Shown here: piece after piece, positions 26,601 through 36,849 of the stretch
Layout of the letters: each line of letters starts with the position of its first letter
Position numbering within the stretch: position 1 is the stretch's first letter
From: Larix sibirica
Lineage: Eukaryota; Streptophyta; Pinopsida; Pinales; Pinaceae
DNA: 64,000 nucleotides
Reading direction: 5' to 3'
Assembly: GCA_004151065.3 (NCBI GenBank)
Contig: NWUY0304101482.1
Location: forward strand, 1-64,000
Position numbers and translations under genes: made by a program
The notes under the pieces: generated by a model
What the model was told of the DNA's origin: nothing
Database searches by the model: none
What the model saw: only the letters and a program-made list of their open reading frames with translations

Positions 26601-28230
26601 ATATAGTCTCCATTGGAGGGAATTGTCTTAAGCTTTTGAGCAAACACTACTAGACTTTTTACTTTACGTTCGGAGAGTAATATATTCATTAGTCCAAAAA
26701 AAAACACCCCTATACCTTTTTCAATTTTAAGCTAAAGGCTTTGCAGAAACTTACCTATTTCACTCGTGAGCTGAGCTACGTAAATTTTACCTCAACCCCA
26801 TGCAAGGGATTATAAAAGCCTTAACGTTGGTTCAGTGGAATTTACTCTTTTGATTGCTAGTTGGCTATCGGCGACCTCCTCTCTATCTATCTCTATGGTT
26901 TCCAAAACATCCAAGAAGAAATCCTCTATCGTTTCCAAAACATAAAGAAAGGCATGGACACTTGGATCGCTCGCTTCTTGGATCGAATAGAAAGGGGATT
27001 ATTAAAAATAGACTGGTTGTATACGTAGCTGGGCTAATGGGTACACTTCAAACCGGCATAACCTGATCTCCCGAAGGAAATTGAAAACCTTTACTAACGT
27101 TATATAAACCTACTGTACTTGGATGAAAGATACTACTGGACCTACGTGAAATAACTAACCTGACCAGCGTGAATGCTCCTACCTGGGTGGGCTGGACTTA
27201 AAGGTTGGGCTACTCGGCTGCTGGGATGGAGACAGGGCTGGTATGGCTGGCTAATATAATCGAAAGCGCTTTTTCTCGCTTGCTTCGGGAGGAACCGAGA
27301 GCTGTTCGATAAAAAGAGGGCCGGTTGAACCCAAATGGGGATGGATGGATGGAATAAACCTTCTGGATGGATGGGCTCCACCTTGTCTCAACATGTTCGT
27401 TCTGCGAGCAGTCCTGCAATAGCTAATTAATGGGAACGGCGGGTGGGTCAAAAGCATTCAAACCTATGGTTCATTCATTCTATGCCATTTACCTGAGGGG
27501 TACGGTACCACCTATCGTACAGCTATTCAAGTCATAAGACCTGCTGCCAGCCATGCCCTCAAGCAATAAGGAAGAGCCTCCCCGCACTTTCATTATTGGA
27601 ACCATAGCTAAATTGGGGAAGAATACCTGCAACATCTCGTGGCGGGAACATACCTTTTTTTATTGTAAACATATCTACCTCCATTGGTAACACGACCCAA
27701 ATAACACCTCAATGTGGTAACCCTTGTAGCGTATCGTTATTGAAAATAAATGACAGTCTAATTTTGAAAAGCACAATCAATAATTCATAACAAGGCCGGA
27801 TAGAAATATGTCTTGTCTATTCTGTTTTTCACTTCAAAATAAGCATAGGGTTTAACATGATCTAAGTAAACCTTGATATTATTCGACCTGCTGATGGGTT
27901 ACCCTACAGGCTGCTCATCCACGCGCTATTAATCCGTGGTATCCATCCACGTAGCAGCAAATTTGAAAACTGGATCTATATAAATTTGGACCTGCCCATG
28001 TTTATACCACCCATACGGTCCAATCCATCGAGAATAAGAAGCACGTCGCCCACCGCTTATCCACTTGCTTACCAAATAACCAGGATTCACCCATTACACC
28101 GCCGGTTCACTCGCATGCTACTAAACACCGAGTCATTTATTGAGAGCAATGCACATGCTGCTCCTCCACACCGCTAAATTGTACACTGCTGCTTATATAT
28201 GAGATAAACCACCTATGCTTTTAGGTTTAT
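23666..28230. other. Unassigned spacer
   Basis: No gene recognised in 4.5 kb. Contains short repeats of AAAGAAGCCATTCA near 25018-25045, a TATA-rich stretch at 25825-25850 flanked by variants of GTTACCATGTT, and a duplicated TGGTTTCCAAAACAT phrase near 26895-26940. The minus-strand open frame of 113 codons at 24475-24816 and the overlapping frames at 27142-27457 are unidentified and probably chance. Confidence 0.5.
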
Positions 28231-28930
28231 AACGGGATATCTACTGGATCTGCTCCTTCCTTTGATGATGCTGCTTTTGCTTGTTGAACAACGAAGTAAA
28301 CTAGCTCTGGATCTTAGGGACAGGAACTGCCTACACTCGCTGCTATTCTTGCGTCTGGATCGACTTCAACCACCTCTGCTACTGGAACAACAACTGGCTC
28401 TATTGCCTTAGCCCTAGCTTCCTATGCCTACGCTACCTATGCTGCTAGTTAACCTGCTTAAACGGTAAACGTTAAACAAGGTCAACAACTGGTTCTGCTA
28501 ATGTATATTTATGCTGTTGGTGCAGGATATAAATGTGGGTATAGAGCTGCTCATACTTATGTGTCTACTGGTGGTTATCCAACTGGCTCTTAAGCTGCTT
28601 AGTCAACTGTATCAACTGCCATAGGTGGTGCTGGTACCTTTGCTTATGGCTTTGCAATTGGATATTATACTGGATATGCTGGTGCTAGATCTACTACTGA
28701 TGCTTAGTCAACTGAATAATCTACTGAATAAACTGCTTAATCTACTGGTTTTGCTTGAACTGCTCCTGTATAATCTGAAACTAGTTCTGCTGGTACCATA
28801 TCTAGGTCAACCACCCACCCTGCCTTTATGTTTCAGTTACCTATGCAGATTTCATAATTAAGAGAGTCAATGGCTGCTGAATCAACTTAATCACCAGAAT
28901 TGACTGGATCATATCAGACTGGTGCTGGAT
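28231..28930 (+). repeat. Degenerate triplet-phased array (array 4)
   Basis: A 700-bp tract in which one plus-strand phase persists from about 28625 to beyond 28800, reading GGT GCT GGT ACC TTT GCT and so on. The result is Gly/Ala/Thr/Tyr/Ser-rich (for example GAGTFAYGFAIGYYTGYAGA) broken by TAA and TGA. In the neighbouring phase the same DNA gives a Leu-rich open frame at 28625-28861, which I regard as a shadow. Words shared with arrays 2, 5 and 8: GCTACTGG, GGATCT, ACTGCTT. Confidence 0.75.
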
Positions 28931-31900
28931 AAACTGTGACATAGGTAAAAAAACATTGTATATAAGACATATGCACATTTTCTTTCCTGAATAACCTTCA
29001 TCACCGGACAATGGAAGAAATTCTTATGAACAATGCACCTTACCACAATTGGGCTCCGTGGAGTTACTATAAATTGATCAGTTGATGTTCTAATCGATTA
29101 TGTGAAGAATGCATCGTCTAATAATAGGAATATGTAGTTCCCTCCTTTATAAAAACGAATCGTAATAATCTAACGACCTTGGTGATACACTCGTTAGCGT
29201 AATCTCGCTCGGAGAATTCGTGTGTTTCCAATACTTAGGGTGCTTAACCTATGTCCCGGCCGGATATGATTCAGTCTTACCTACTGTTTTAGACAATGAA
29301 GAGCCTTTACCTTTTAGGACTTGCCCACCCACCTGAAAACTAGAACTATAATTTTTATACCTATAACACTTACTGAATTAATTGCTTAAGAGGCACTGCT
29401 TAGAACTTCTCCAGGACCACCGGATCCACCAACCCTTACCCTAGCCTTGATTACTGCCTTACCGAACTTAGTAGAGTGCTGCCTGCCCTATACCACCACG
29501 TGCTTTATGAATTGATATACAGCTATCCTACTCATACGGGATGGAACGGGATGGGGCTTACCCATGGAGCTTTTCCACCACCTTCCAGACAGCAGAGCAT
29601 TCACTAGAATCACGCTTGCTTTAAGATAATGGGATGGATGCTTCTTTTGTACCACTCACTATGACTATTTTGGTCTGGCCGAGTTGGTCCGGCCGAGCCT
29701 TGCTTTTAGGGAGGACCTGGCTGGGAAAGCTGCATTAATGGAAGGAAGTGTTACAGCACCAGTTTTTGAATCGTCGAAACTGCTGCCTTTTTCACTACTA
29801 CCAGACTTCATATATTTAGGGTTGGAACTTAGAGCCAGTATTCGTATTGACCAGCCTATATAAATACTTTTTTTTCTCTTACCAATCACTTTGCCTTTTT
29901 ACCCTACTTCGTTCCTCACTTAACTTAGAGTTTTGGACGCCCTCCGAAACCACTTGCCTTCAGAATGCTTAATGGGTAGGCACTATTATTATGAACCTTA
30001 TGCCTTCCCTTATGAATTCTTATTAGTATCACTAGTACCTTCTGGGTAGGGTACCGCTATGAACTCTATTTTACCGCCGAGGAATATGATTCATCCATTA
30101 AAACCCACTGCAGAGACCTTATAACCTGCCTTCCACCTAGTCACATTTTTGGAATAGCTTCTTGGTTACTGCACTATACCTTCTCTTATCGGGAAACGGG
30201 ATGACCCGGCCTCCCCTTTATTCACCCAGGGCAACCAATCCATGCATCTGGCAGGCTTACCCTCATGAGTCTGCTGTAAGCTCAGGTGGGCAAGGTGGAC
30301 ACTTTGTAAAAAATTAACATATAAACCGGGTAGCAAGGATACCTGAACACTTGGTCTGTTTCAAAATTGGCCAGGCCAATTTATGCCTGATACCCATTGC
30401 CAATGCCTCTGCATATATAAAGGAGGGAGCAGGGCGTCTATTGTCAAAATCCATTATAGCCACAAGCCCTTCATCTACAATGGCACCATCATCTTTACCC
30501 AGTATCAAGGTGAACATAGAGATGGGATCCTGTGCGTACCCATCGGGCAAAATTCTTTCTCTTCCAGGGGGTTGGAGGGACTTTTGCAACTAAAAGTACT
30601 CCAGTAGGCAGGCTTATAAAGGTCCTAGGAATGCTGTCTGTCTTAATTCATCAATAGTATAAGGGGGGCCATCGAACGCATCTATTTTCGTTCCTATCCA
30701 TTATTGTTCCCATCCACACACAAGTTGTGGGTAACTTGGTTGTCCCTAATAACCTAGGAAGGAAAATAGGCATATTTATTGGAGCTTTCCAACCAACCAA
30801 ATGAACAGACGGGTGACAGACGGGACTGTATAACATAGGATGGTTCCCCTTATTATCGGCCGGGAAAAAGGCCAGTTGCAGGTAAATGTAAGTCCCTAAT
30901 AAATACCCACAAATATATAGTTTATGGTGGTCGAGTGTGTTGATAAATACCCTGGTGTACACTTCTAAACATAAGTCCCGGTTGAAACTGTAGCAAATAG
31001 GTCCTTGCACGTTACATAAGTCATAGCAAGGTCCTCTCTAGTTCGGGAAAGGTGGAGCAATGCAGTGAAAATCCGGCATTCGTGCAAGGCGTAGCAATTT
31101 GGGGGCTCTGGCACTTATATACTTGGTTCTCCTTACTTTGTAAAGACTTTATTTGGGGGTTAGTATTCCACATGCAAAACATGCTCACAAGACTGTCCAA
31201 TAGAGACTACAACGGCATTCAATCAATCAAAGTAAAAGTCTATGAAGCCAATTAATGAATAAAACAATTAAGTAAGTTTTTTCGAAGCCAGTATACATCA
31301 AGTTTTGTAAAGTATCTATCTGAGGTTATAGTCTCCCTCATAGGTGGGTGGATGCAAGCAGATCTCTTACCTTACGAATAATCACTTCACCAGACACTAA
31401 AGTGAATACTGAACATGAAGCACTTAGCAAGGGGAGCCTAAATGAATGTTTCAAACCCTATTTAGGAGGTTGGTTGCTTTTTCACCATAAAAGTAAACGC
31501 ATAAATGTAGCCAATTTAGAGAAAGCCCAATAAAAACCCAAATGAGTGAAAGATCAAATTAGAGACAAGTAAAGTATTACGACACAATCCATAACAACAG
31601 TTAGGTGGGTGATGCTTAGCTGCTTATATGCGTTCTTATAACACGTGTTACCCCTATTTTGAGATAGGGCTTGCTATATTTTCTTTCTTGTTTTACCCAT
31701 ACTGCTCTTCTTATAGGGGGGGGTGCACAAGGTGACAGTCGGGTGGTATCCTATGGGCTTGCTACAAGGAGGACGGAGGGAGAAATAAAAGCATGATAGA
31801 AATTGCTTAGCTTTTTTTATAATAATAATAACATCTATCATGCAATAAATTAATTATTACAAGTGCTTTCGTTACTTGCTTCGTTACTGGCTGATTATAT

Positions 31901-31984
31901 TACTGCTGGCCGGTTTCCCGCGCATTCCCCATATCCCTTGCCCAGTTATACATGACCAGTCATTGATTCATTGATCCCCCACAA
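28931..31984. other. Unassigned spacer
   Basis: No gene recognised. Overlapping open frames on both strands at 30314-30607 and a minus-strand frame of 119 codons at 30651-31010 do not resemble known proteins. A homopolymer GGGGGGGG-type run lies near 31718. Confidence 0.45.
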
Positions 31985-32450
31985 AAGGAGGTTTCGTGCG
32001 TGAACAGTTCAGTACATTACCAGGAAAGGAGTTGTTAGTACCCACCTGGAAATTCCCACGTGAACAGGAATGATATGGTTGTGGTTCTTAGTGCGTTAAC
32101 AGTTCTAGATCCACCGTTACAGTTCGACGCACAGGAAGGAAGCTGTTATAACTGCGTTACCTTTTCTTGATAAAACGTACCCAGTGAGTCAGTGAGGTGA
32201 GCAAGTGTCAGTGAGTCAGTAAGTTAGGAAGAATAAGTGGTAAGGATCTTTCCCCATAGCACCAAGCCCAGTTGTTTTAACGTTACCTGTAATAAATACA
32301 TGTGTCCAGGAAGGTGGTAGATTATATGTGCATTTGCCCAATATCCCTTGCTGCCCGGTTCGACGTGAACAGTTTGGCGTGTCCAGGGGGTTTTTGTCCC
32401 TAACAGTTGCGATATACAATGCCACAGGAAGGAGGTAGTCAGTCAGCTCC
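31985..32450. repeat. Degenerate repeat field (CAGGAAGGAGGT / GTGAACAGTT words)
   Basis: Variants of CGTGAACAGTTC, GTTAACAGTTC and ACAGGAAGGAGGTAGT recur at irregular 40-90-bp spacing across the tract, with GTGAGTCAGTGAGGTGAGC-type words near 32190. It looks like an old minisatellite. No gene. Confidence 0.55.
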
Positions 32451-32526
32451 AGCCAACAGAAGAGCTGTCTACAAAAAAAAGCTTATATTATTACGTCATT
32501 TATTATACATAGCATAGATTTATTAG

Positions 32527-32546
32527 ATACCATAGCACGAGGCCTT
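32527..32546 (+). repeat. Dispersed 20-bp repeat, copy 2
   Basis: Identical to 2426-2445. Confidence 0.8.
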
Positions 32547-34574
32547 GACCACACGGTATAGGCCTGGACAATGGAGATATAGGAGGAAGCCTTTACATAC
32601 GATACCTACACCGCCTCATATTGCCAAATTAACCCTTCAATACGCCGTCAACGAGGCAGGACCAGTAACCTCTCAGAAAACAATACACATTACGCTTAAC
32701 GATCCTTATTAAGTAAGCTTTCAGGAACCACAGTACTAATTAAGCTTTCTGGAAACATTACTACATTACTTATTTATGCTTTAAGTTCTTCACCATTAAA
32801 CCTTCTGAAACCAAACCTATATTGCGCTTTTTAAACCAATACCAATACTTATTACAACACGCCTTCCCATAGCTCACATTGTTAGGGCTTAGGTAGGCCG
32901 GACGGACAACAGCCAACATAATTTCGAGGCGGGCAGGCCAACGGACGGATGATGTAGCAGTGTGAGGTGCACCCATTGTGAGAAAAAGGATCTTATCTGC
33001 TTTTCGGGATCAATCGCCAGATTTCATAATCCTCCTCATTCTTGGAGCGGAGCCGCTCGACTAAAAGGAGAGGTTTTAAGACATACTGACTTAAAGAACG
33101 TTCAGGTCATCCCCTCAAAGGAGGAAGGACAAGTTGAGTCGTCAGTATTGACCACTCGTGCGTGGTGTGTTCACAGCCCTGTTTGAAGACAGTAAGAGAA
33201 TACAACCTACTTTCTTACAAAGCATATAGATAAATGTTCTGGGTGAAGAAGCCCGGGATATGCTTTTATACTTTTTATTATATACATAATACTGGAATTA
33301 CTTAAGAGATAGAGTAGTTGTTTCCTGGATTCGGGATATGAGGGACGAAGTGCGAAACGAACGAGCATGTTAATAGGAGGGAGGCCCGCTGGTTCAGCGC
33401 TTCCAGAGCCATCCTCATTTAGTTTAGTGGGGTCAGGGAGATTCTAACCTTCCCTTTTCTTTATACCGGTCACCCTAGGACGATTGGTGAATTGATGGAT
33501 ACACGGATGGATGGATGAGATAGTTTGCTCCTTTTATATTCACCCAAGAATAACTTAAAGGGATCCACTATCAGACCTTTCTACCTTGGTGGTTACACTT
33601 ACTTAACAAATAGCTTAACAAATAGATTTGGTTCCACTATCCTGACCCTTCCGAATCCTTAGAAGCAGCAGCCACAGATTGAATTGAATTGAATGGGTTT
33701 AGTTCTTTAGCTCTTTCCTCTTTAGCTCTTTCCTTAGACCTAGAATCGTCACTCACTGCCTGCCATATGCCTGAAAGTAGAGGAGCCTTTTTTCCCTTAA
33801 CTGAATCTTTATACCGTCACCCTAAAACAAGTAATATATCAGCCAGGAATACGAAACGTAGGCAGGGGCATGCTATGAAACACTCCCTTTCTTTCTCTTT
33901 ACCTGCTATAACTAGTGGACAAAATCTATAGCCCTAGAACAGGAATCACCCAGTGGGTCAACAATGGGACATCCTTAGAAGCTGAGGATGGGATCGTTGA
34001 ATTGTTGGATCGCGGAACTGCTCTATTCATTACTGCCGGAACTGATGAGACACGGCGGAACTATAAGATTTATGATTCTATAAAGCAAGCACTTCAGAGA
34101 CACGGCTGGATGATTGTCGATTCGCCTAGGACTTTTCGTAGCTTCCCATGCTATCCCTATGGATGGCACGACTGGCTGGTTGATTAGCCCATAGTTTTGT
34201 CCTGTATAACAATTTTTATAATAGAAGAAGTAATAGGTGGTAGAGAAGGCCCAGCAGCATTCGAAGCAGGAATCGACTTGATCTCCCTCACTTGGCATCT
34301 GTCCATTTCAATCCCTCAGACTTCATCCATCCACGTTTACCCTGGTCTCTATCTGTTTCGAAAATATATCTCTCTGTTGGCTTTAAATCGTCAAAGCATT
34401 CCCTGACACTAACTTGCTTCTGGAAGGACCTCATATCACAATGGGTAGCGGGGCCGTCAAGCGGTAGCGAGCGATCCTCATTCATGGGCAAGCACAATCA
34501 GCAAGAGTAAAATGTAGGAACCAGTATCGTATCGAAAAGTCCTGGGAGCAAGTTGATGGTAGAGTTTACTAATT
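32547..34574. other. Unassigned spacer
   Basis: No gene recognised. The plus-strand frame at 33915-34187 and its neighbours are unidentified. A GC-rich hairpin lies at 33045. From about 34500 the style changes to nuclear-like DNA leading into the copia fragment. Confidence 0.45.
33045..33058. repeat. GC-rich hairpin element, copy 2
   Basis: GAGCGGAGCCGCTC is a perfect 6-bp inverted repeat with a 2-base loop. With the following GACTAA it shares 15 of 16 bases with 19083-19098. Confidence 0.65.
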
Positions 34575-34849
34575 ATATGTTGGAGCCCACTGTTGTACAT
34601 TGTTACAATCAGAGTTGTATCAGACTCTCTGAAAATCCAATATTTCATGATCGCTCTAAGCACATTGATATCTGACACCATTTTATTAGAGACAGAGTTC
34701 AGAAGGGAGCAGTGGTTCTTGAGTATGTTCCTTCATATTTGCAGGTGGCAAAGATTTTGACTAAGCTTCTAGCTAAGAGGAAGTTTTATATATTGAGGGA
34801 GAGACTTGGTTTGGTGGAGAACACTTTCTTTGCAAAAATGGAGTGTTAG
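34575..34849 (+). mobile_element. Ty1/copia RNase H C-terminal fragment
   Basis: A single plus-strand frame runs EPTVVHCYNQSCIRLSENPI, FHDRSKHIDI, one TGA stop, then HHFIRDRVQKGAVVLEYVPS, VAKILTKLL and RERLGLVEN before TAG at 34847-34849. This is the canonical end of copia polyproteins (C-D-N-Q-S...H-x-R-S-K-H-I-x-I-R-Y-H-F-x-R...A-D-I-x-T-K...L-R-x-x-L-G-L). The Asp of the CDNQS motif is Tyr here and the Arg after HID(I) is the stop (CGA to TGA), so RNase H would be dead, yet the rest is well kept. The 5' part of the element is missing upstream of about 34530. A candidate 3' LTR starts at the stop codon. Confidence 0.92.
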
Positions 34850-35453
34850 TTTTTACCTGTTGTCTCAGTGATTGTTCTCCTTCAGCAACAGCGCAGCATA
34901 AATATCACCGTCCTTGCCTCGGTTCCTAAGCGCAGCATTGATGAGCAGATCCAGCACAACAACAGATTTAGTAGCAGCAGTACCTCAATCCTCGTGCATG
35001 CAGCATGTGATGGAGAGAGGGTGCACTATAGGATTCTCTAGGGAAACAGCAGTAATTGTAAGCAGTTAATAGAGTGAGTGAGGCACATGCATACACGCGC
35101 CAGCCATCTTTCATGTTTTTCATCTTCAGTTAGGTAGGGTGCAGATCCTAGTGCATGTGGGAGTTTGGCTATCTTTGGAGGGCACAGATCCCTAGGAGAG
35201 TTGACACATGAGTTCACGCACGCAGTGTGTTACCCCTCAAAATGTAGGTCCATTTTTAGAGACATTTTCCAGCAGCACAAGCCTCGCTTCCCATGAAAAT
35301 TATCAGCTGGTAGCAGTTTGGATTTACAGAGGATAGATAGCAGATTTGCAAGAGTGATATCGGATGTCCTTTGCGTTGATGGATGAAGATGCTTAGACCT
35401 GTTTCAGCCGTTTTGTGCGGATGTTTTATGTTGATAGGGTAGTTGATCTAACA
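34844..35453 (+). mobile_element. Candidate copia 3' LTR (610 bp)
   Basis: Immediately after the copia reading frame, a 610-bp stretch begins TGTTAG and ends CTAACA, which are perfect 6-bp terminal inverted repeats with the TG...CA ends usual for LTRs. It sits exactly where a 3' LTR belongs, preceded by the purine-rich AAAAATGGAG. I cannot confirm it: there is no second LTR in the window to compare, so target duplication and identity are unknown. The boundaries are an inference from the termini and context. Confidence 0.55.
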
Positions 35454-36584
35454 GTGTTAGGAGCAGTGGATTTCTTCCTATTTCCATAGCTGTTTAAGGA
35501 TGGATTTGGTGACATTATCATCACCAGTGTGGGTGCCTTGTGAAAGGTACATTTCCAGCATTTTTAGTATTGAATGCCTGCAAATGGAGACTGCCATTGG
35601 CACTCAGATACCAGCTGTCGTAACCTTTAAAAGCAGGGCTTATCTTGTATGTCCAAAATATGCTGTCACAGACCTGCTGGAAAGAGCACTGTGATAGAAG
35701 ATTCACCATTTATTTAGAGTATGCAGAAGAAATGAAAATTCCTTAGACAACACCTTCAGAAATAACAACGGCTCATGTTTGGTGATTTGACAGCGGGGAA
35801 GAAAGCAAACTTCAATTTTTATAAGGCTTTAGTTGCATCAAAAGGCTTCCTGTAGTGCATGGCAAAGGGCTGTATATTCAATGAAGATATTTTATCTGCT
35901 GGATGAAAATACTTCACATACGGACAAATACAGTTGCACAGTTCACTTATTAAACACATCACATCCAACCTTGGAACAGAGCACTTGTTTATGCACTGTT
36001 TGGCCACACAAGAATAGAAGCTGCAATAAGTTCAAATACATTTCAGGCCAGAGCTATTAAGCATACTGGATGAGATAATAGTATTTTATTCTCTTTAAAC
36101 TAAGAAAAGTTGCCACACTGTAGATGAAAGGAGTCCTGCTTTTAACATTTACAGATGCAGCTTTCGATCTTGTTCTTCCGGAAGCCTATGATCCTGTTTA
36201 TTGTGCTTGACCTTTCGGGCGATGGGCAGAAAAGGAAGTCATCACTCAGCTATCTCGGATGCTTCTATACAGAGAGATTTATGAGAACACTACAATAAGG
36301 CCTAACAAAATTATTGTACCATGTGCAGAGGAATGGAGGACTTGTTTTGCCAATTCCTAAGTAAGTTAATCCTGAGACATCCAGGCAGTAAATCAAATAA
36401 TAATTGAATAAATAGATGATAATGAGCCTGATCTTAATGCAGTTAAGAAGGTTGTATAAAAGGATGTTGCACCTGAAAACTAAGACACTTCTTCAAAGGC
36501 GATCTCATAGGGAAGGATTTCTAGATCTTTTGGCGCAAAAGTATATTTTCTAGACCTTTACACAGAAGCTGTGAATCTCTGTTT
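35454..36584. other. Nuclear-like flank, possibly intron of the callose synthase locus
   Basis: No stretch here matches a protein I know, although short peptides such as REIYENTTIRPNKIIVPCAE (about 36270) look coding-like. The last bases before 36585 are T-rich and end in CAG (ATCTCTGTTTTGTTTTATTCCAG), as expected for the 3' end of a spliceosomal intron. Confidence 0.45.
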
Positions 36585-36830
36585 TGTTTTATTCCAGAAT
36601 GCCTTTGATATCTTCCATCATTTTTGCATATGAGCTTTGTGAGATGTTGACCTGTGATGTGAGCTCTTTTATCAGGGAAAACACAAATCCAGCATGTGGT
36701 GACAAGGAGGAATCCTTCCCTAGAAAAGTTGTGACCCCTGTTTACAATGTTACTGAGGAAGCAATCCAGAGACATAGGTCTGGACTCTGCAATCATGATT
36801 TAGAAAAGTTTGAAACCTATAGAAATAGCG
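36585..36830 (+). pseudogene. Callose synthase (1,3-beta-glucan synthase) exon fragment, nuclear origin
   Basis: Plus-strand text reads, across small frame shifts, the conserved cytosolic segment of plant callose synthases that contains P-E-C-L-C-Y-I-F-H-H and G-E-x-x-x-P-A-Y-G-G-E-E-E-A-F-L-R-K-V-V-T-P-I-Y. Here the readable parts are AYELCEMLT (about 36630), NTNPACGDKEESFPRKVVTP (36687-36746) with VYNVTEEA next, and GLCNHDLE (near 36784-36807). The whole enzyme is about 1,900 residues and sits in the plasma membrane; only some 80 residues are present. An in-frame TGA stands at the Cys of CLCY and at least one base is missing after IFHH. The exon starts directly behind a splice-acceptor-like CAG, so the piece was copied as genomic DNA. 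No other exon is recognised nearby. Confidence 0.72.
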
Positions 36831-36849
36831 TACAGCTGTTACCTTCTTA

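Noticed and set aside
28625-28861. Leu-rich 78-codon plus-strand frame that could be read as a membrane protein
   Set aside because: It is an off-phase reading of triplet array 4; similar Leu-rich shadows appear in arrays 5 and 8.
30314-30607. Mutually antisense open frames of 74-91 codons
   Set aside because: Looked coding-like at first, but no motif of a retrotransposon, mitochondrial gene or viral polymerase could be found.
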